Position numbers and translations under genes: made by a program. Below the pieces are notes generated by a model. The model had not been told where the DNA came from and did no database searches. It saw only the letters and a program-made list of their open reading frames with translations. A stretch of 64,000 nucleotides of DNA. It comes from OLB6 sp964620125. GTDB lineage: Bacteria > Bacteroidota > Ignavibacteria > Kapaibacteriales > Kapaibacteriaceae. The stretch is from positions 45,100-109,099 of the forward strand of contig CAZUGQ010000007.1 of the NCBI GenBank assembly GCA_964620125.1, read 5' to 3'. Of the stretch, positions 62,669-64,000 are shown in pieces. Within the stretch, counting starts at the first letter, position 1, and each line of letters begins with the position of its first letter.

Positions 62669-64000
62669 TTAATTCAACTGAAAGAAGTCTCGTAGTCTAC
62701 CATCAACATCAAACACCCGCGCTTCGAGTGCTGCAGTGGAAGCGTTGAATACCATGTAATGGTGACCCCGGTATGTGTGAGCTGTAAAAGTCTTTCTATG
62801 CGGGGCAAAGTCCTCAAGATTGCCGCCAGCACCACCGCTCTGTACGTACGTGATACCGTTGATTGGATGAGAGCGATGATATGAATGGATGTGACCATAC
62901 ATCACCAATTGAACACCGGCCGCAACTAGAAGCGGTTCAATTCCACGAAGTAATGTGTCTCCAGTAGCTGTCGGTCCCTCCCAGCTATTACCAAAGTCAT
63001 CATCATCAGCAGAATACGGGGCATGATGATAGCACACTACCTTCCATCGTGCCTTACTCATTGCCAAAGCCCCTTTCAGCCATTCATACTGGCGTCCACC
63101 AGGCTGAAACTCATTCTGCAGATTGCTATTCAGCATAAAGAACTCGAGAGGTCCGTATGTGAAGGCATAAACGTCTTCGTCGTCAGGAAGGCGGTGATAT
63201 CGTTTGTACCACACAAGGTCTGCCTCACCATTTCCAGGAACAGGGAAAACGGGAACCCGCATGTGGAGTTGAGACATACCAGTGAAGTACTCTAAGTTCC
63301 ATTCGAACTTATGGTCGGCCATGCCGCCATCAGTTAAGTCGCCAAGGTTAACAATGAAGTGTGGGCGCTCGCCCCACAACTGCTTGGCCACGAGATCATT
63401 CACATACGCTCGGGCTTCGGTATCACCAATGACGCCGAAGCAGACGGGCTGGTTGGCGGATGTACTCGTTTGGAACGTGAGTAGTGGCGTTGAGATTGTT
63501 GTGCCATCAACGGACTTCAGGGTGAGGCGATAGTAGTATTGCGTTGCTGGCTGCAGGCCGTCAATCGTTGTTTCGTTGATATTTTCTCCGGCAGGATCCG
63601 ACTCCGTAGCCTTGCTGGGTATTGTCTCAGTTCGCAATTGATCCTTGCTCAAACCTACCTCTAACGTTGCCAGTGCTGGGCGGTTGGTTTCCCACACAAG
63701 GTTTACACTCGAACGTGTTACGAAATGCAGATATGGTCCAGCAATCAAGTGCAGACCGTTCTCAAATAGCGACCCTTGTGCAACACTGCTCTGCATAGAC
63801 GAAAAGAGGTGTTCTACGTCGTGAGAATCAATCGCCCGTGAGTACACCCGTGCAGCCTTCACTTGATCTCGTACAGTCATTCCTGGCTCATCATGATAAT
63901 ATCCCGCGAACTCTAGGAGTGGATTCGACATTGATCTGCTGAGCGCTTTGATGTGGTCTGACGAAAATAGACACTCGAGATAGTCAGTACCTTTACAAAC
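62669..64000 (-). CDS. Purple-acid-phosphatase-like metallophosphoesterase, 5' partial
   Basis: The frame is open through the window edge at 64000, and the first ATG inside (63931) has no signal peptide, so the start probably lies outside. The N-terminal visible part resembles the end of a LamG-type domain (VKAARVYSRAIDSHDVEHLF). A fibronectin-III-like segment typical of purple acid phosphatases (SSVNLVWETNRPALATLEVG; GLQPATQYYYRL) follows, then the phosphatase core: CFGVIGDTE, NLGDLTDGG, VPGNGE, VVCYHHAPY and YGHIHSYHR, which hold the metal ligands. It is a secreted phosphatase; the substrate is unknown. Its stop is 78 bases upstream of the amine oxidase start. Confidence 0.88.
   Translation of the reverse strand, partial: VCKGTDYLECLFSSDHIKALSRSMSNPLLEFAGYYHDEPGMTVRDQVKAARVYSRAIDSHDVEHLFSSMQSSVAQGSLFENGLHLIAGPYLHFVTRSSVNLVWETNRPALATLEVGLSKDQLRTETIPSKATESDPAGENINETTIDGLQPATQYYYRLTLKSVDGTTISTPLLTFQTSTSANQPVCFGVIGDTEARAYVNDLVAKQLWGERPHFIVNLGDLTDGGMADHKFEWNLEYFTGMSQLHMRVPVFPVPGNGEADLVWYKRYHRLPDDEDVYAFTYGPLEFFMLNSNLQNEFQPGGRQYEWLKGALAMSKARWKVVCYHHAPYSADDDDFGNSWEGPTATGDTLLRGIEPLLVAAGVQLVMYGHIHSYHRSHPINGITYVQSGGAGGNLEDFAPHRKTFTAHTYRGHHYMVFNASTAALEARVFDVDGRLRDFFQLN

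Noticed and set aside
1..64000. tRNA, rRNA, CRISPR, insertion sequence or prophage
   Set aside because: No cloverleaf-like T-arm context, spaced repeats, transposase, integrase or phage structural gene was seen on reading both strands.

Overview
The window is a dense bacterial chromosome segment of about 50% GC by eye. It holds 56 protein genes on both strands and no rRNA, tRNA, CRISPR array or recognisable insertion sequence. No stretch longer than about 235 bases lacks a gene. The content suggests a member of the Bacteroidota/Chlorobiota superphylum, most likely a Kapabacteria/Ignavibacteria-like lineage (inference). Four, probably five, exported proteins end in type IX secretion (T9SS) sorting domains. 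Several start codons are preceded by TAnnTTTG-like elements typical of Bacteroidota primary-sigma promoters. The housekeeping genes (prfA, nusB, miaB, purC, rodA, pdxA, fbp) look intact. There is one run of 10 N at 56253-56262, inside a surface-protein gene.

Layout. 1-6.4 kb: the end of a fumarylacetoacetate hydrolase-family gene, two lipoproteins, kynurenine 3-monooxygenase, and a glycine-rich T9SS cargo protein on the minus strand. 6.4-6.65 kb: a divergent AT-rich intergenic region with three DnaA-box-like 9-mers. 6.65-14 kb: LD-carboxypeptidase, a sugar kinase, a DUF3108 protein, a C-terminal processing protease and a large IgGFc-binding-domain T9SS protein. 14-20 kb: an rRNA/tRNA methyltransferase, an MqnA-like protein, transaldolase, a thioredoxin-like protein, a TetR regulator, a membrane acyltransferase-like protein and phytoene desaturase. 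20-27.7 kb: a minus-strand operon of SpoIIM-like protein, membrane protein, DUF4129, DUF4350, MoxR ATPase, DUF58 and CcmB, with a divergent RDD gene. 27.7-35.4 kb: two more IgGFc-binding-domain proteins, a small T9SS protein, a DUF4397-like lipoprotein, a 15-bp tandem repeat and prfA. 35.5-46.4 kb: MarR, a CAP-domain protein, a Ca-binding lipoprotein, an acyl-CoA carboxylase beta subunit, a T9SS beta-propeller protein, nusB, leucine dehydrogenase, an RRM RNA-binding protein, exported superoxide dismutase, fbp and a universal stress protein. 46.4-64 kb: a 1270-residue TPR/DUF3857/transglutaminase protein, a BtuF-like protein, thiamine pyrophosphokinase, an esterase, a DUF2807 lipoprotein, a four-helix-bundle protein, miaB, a HAD phosphatase, the gapped surface protein, purC-rodA-pdxA, a secreted copper amine oxidase and a metallophosphatase cut by the window edge.

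Many neighbours overlap by 1-8 bases (ATGA, GTGA, TAGTG, TGATG), so translational coupling is common. The best leads for new biology are four. (i) A dispersed octamer, AGCCCCCT, occurs 19 times in 64 kb where about 2 are expected, in all reading frames and both orientations. (ii) Three paralogous exported proteins share an N-terminal IgGFc-binding-like module but continue into three different C-terminal solutions. (iii) A 15-bp repeat array with in-frame ATGs lies between prfA and a divergent lipoprotein gene. (iv) A DnaA-box cluster lies in a divergent intergenic region.
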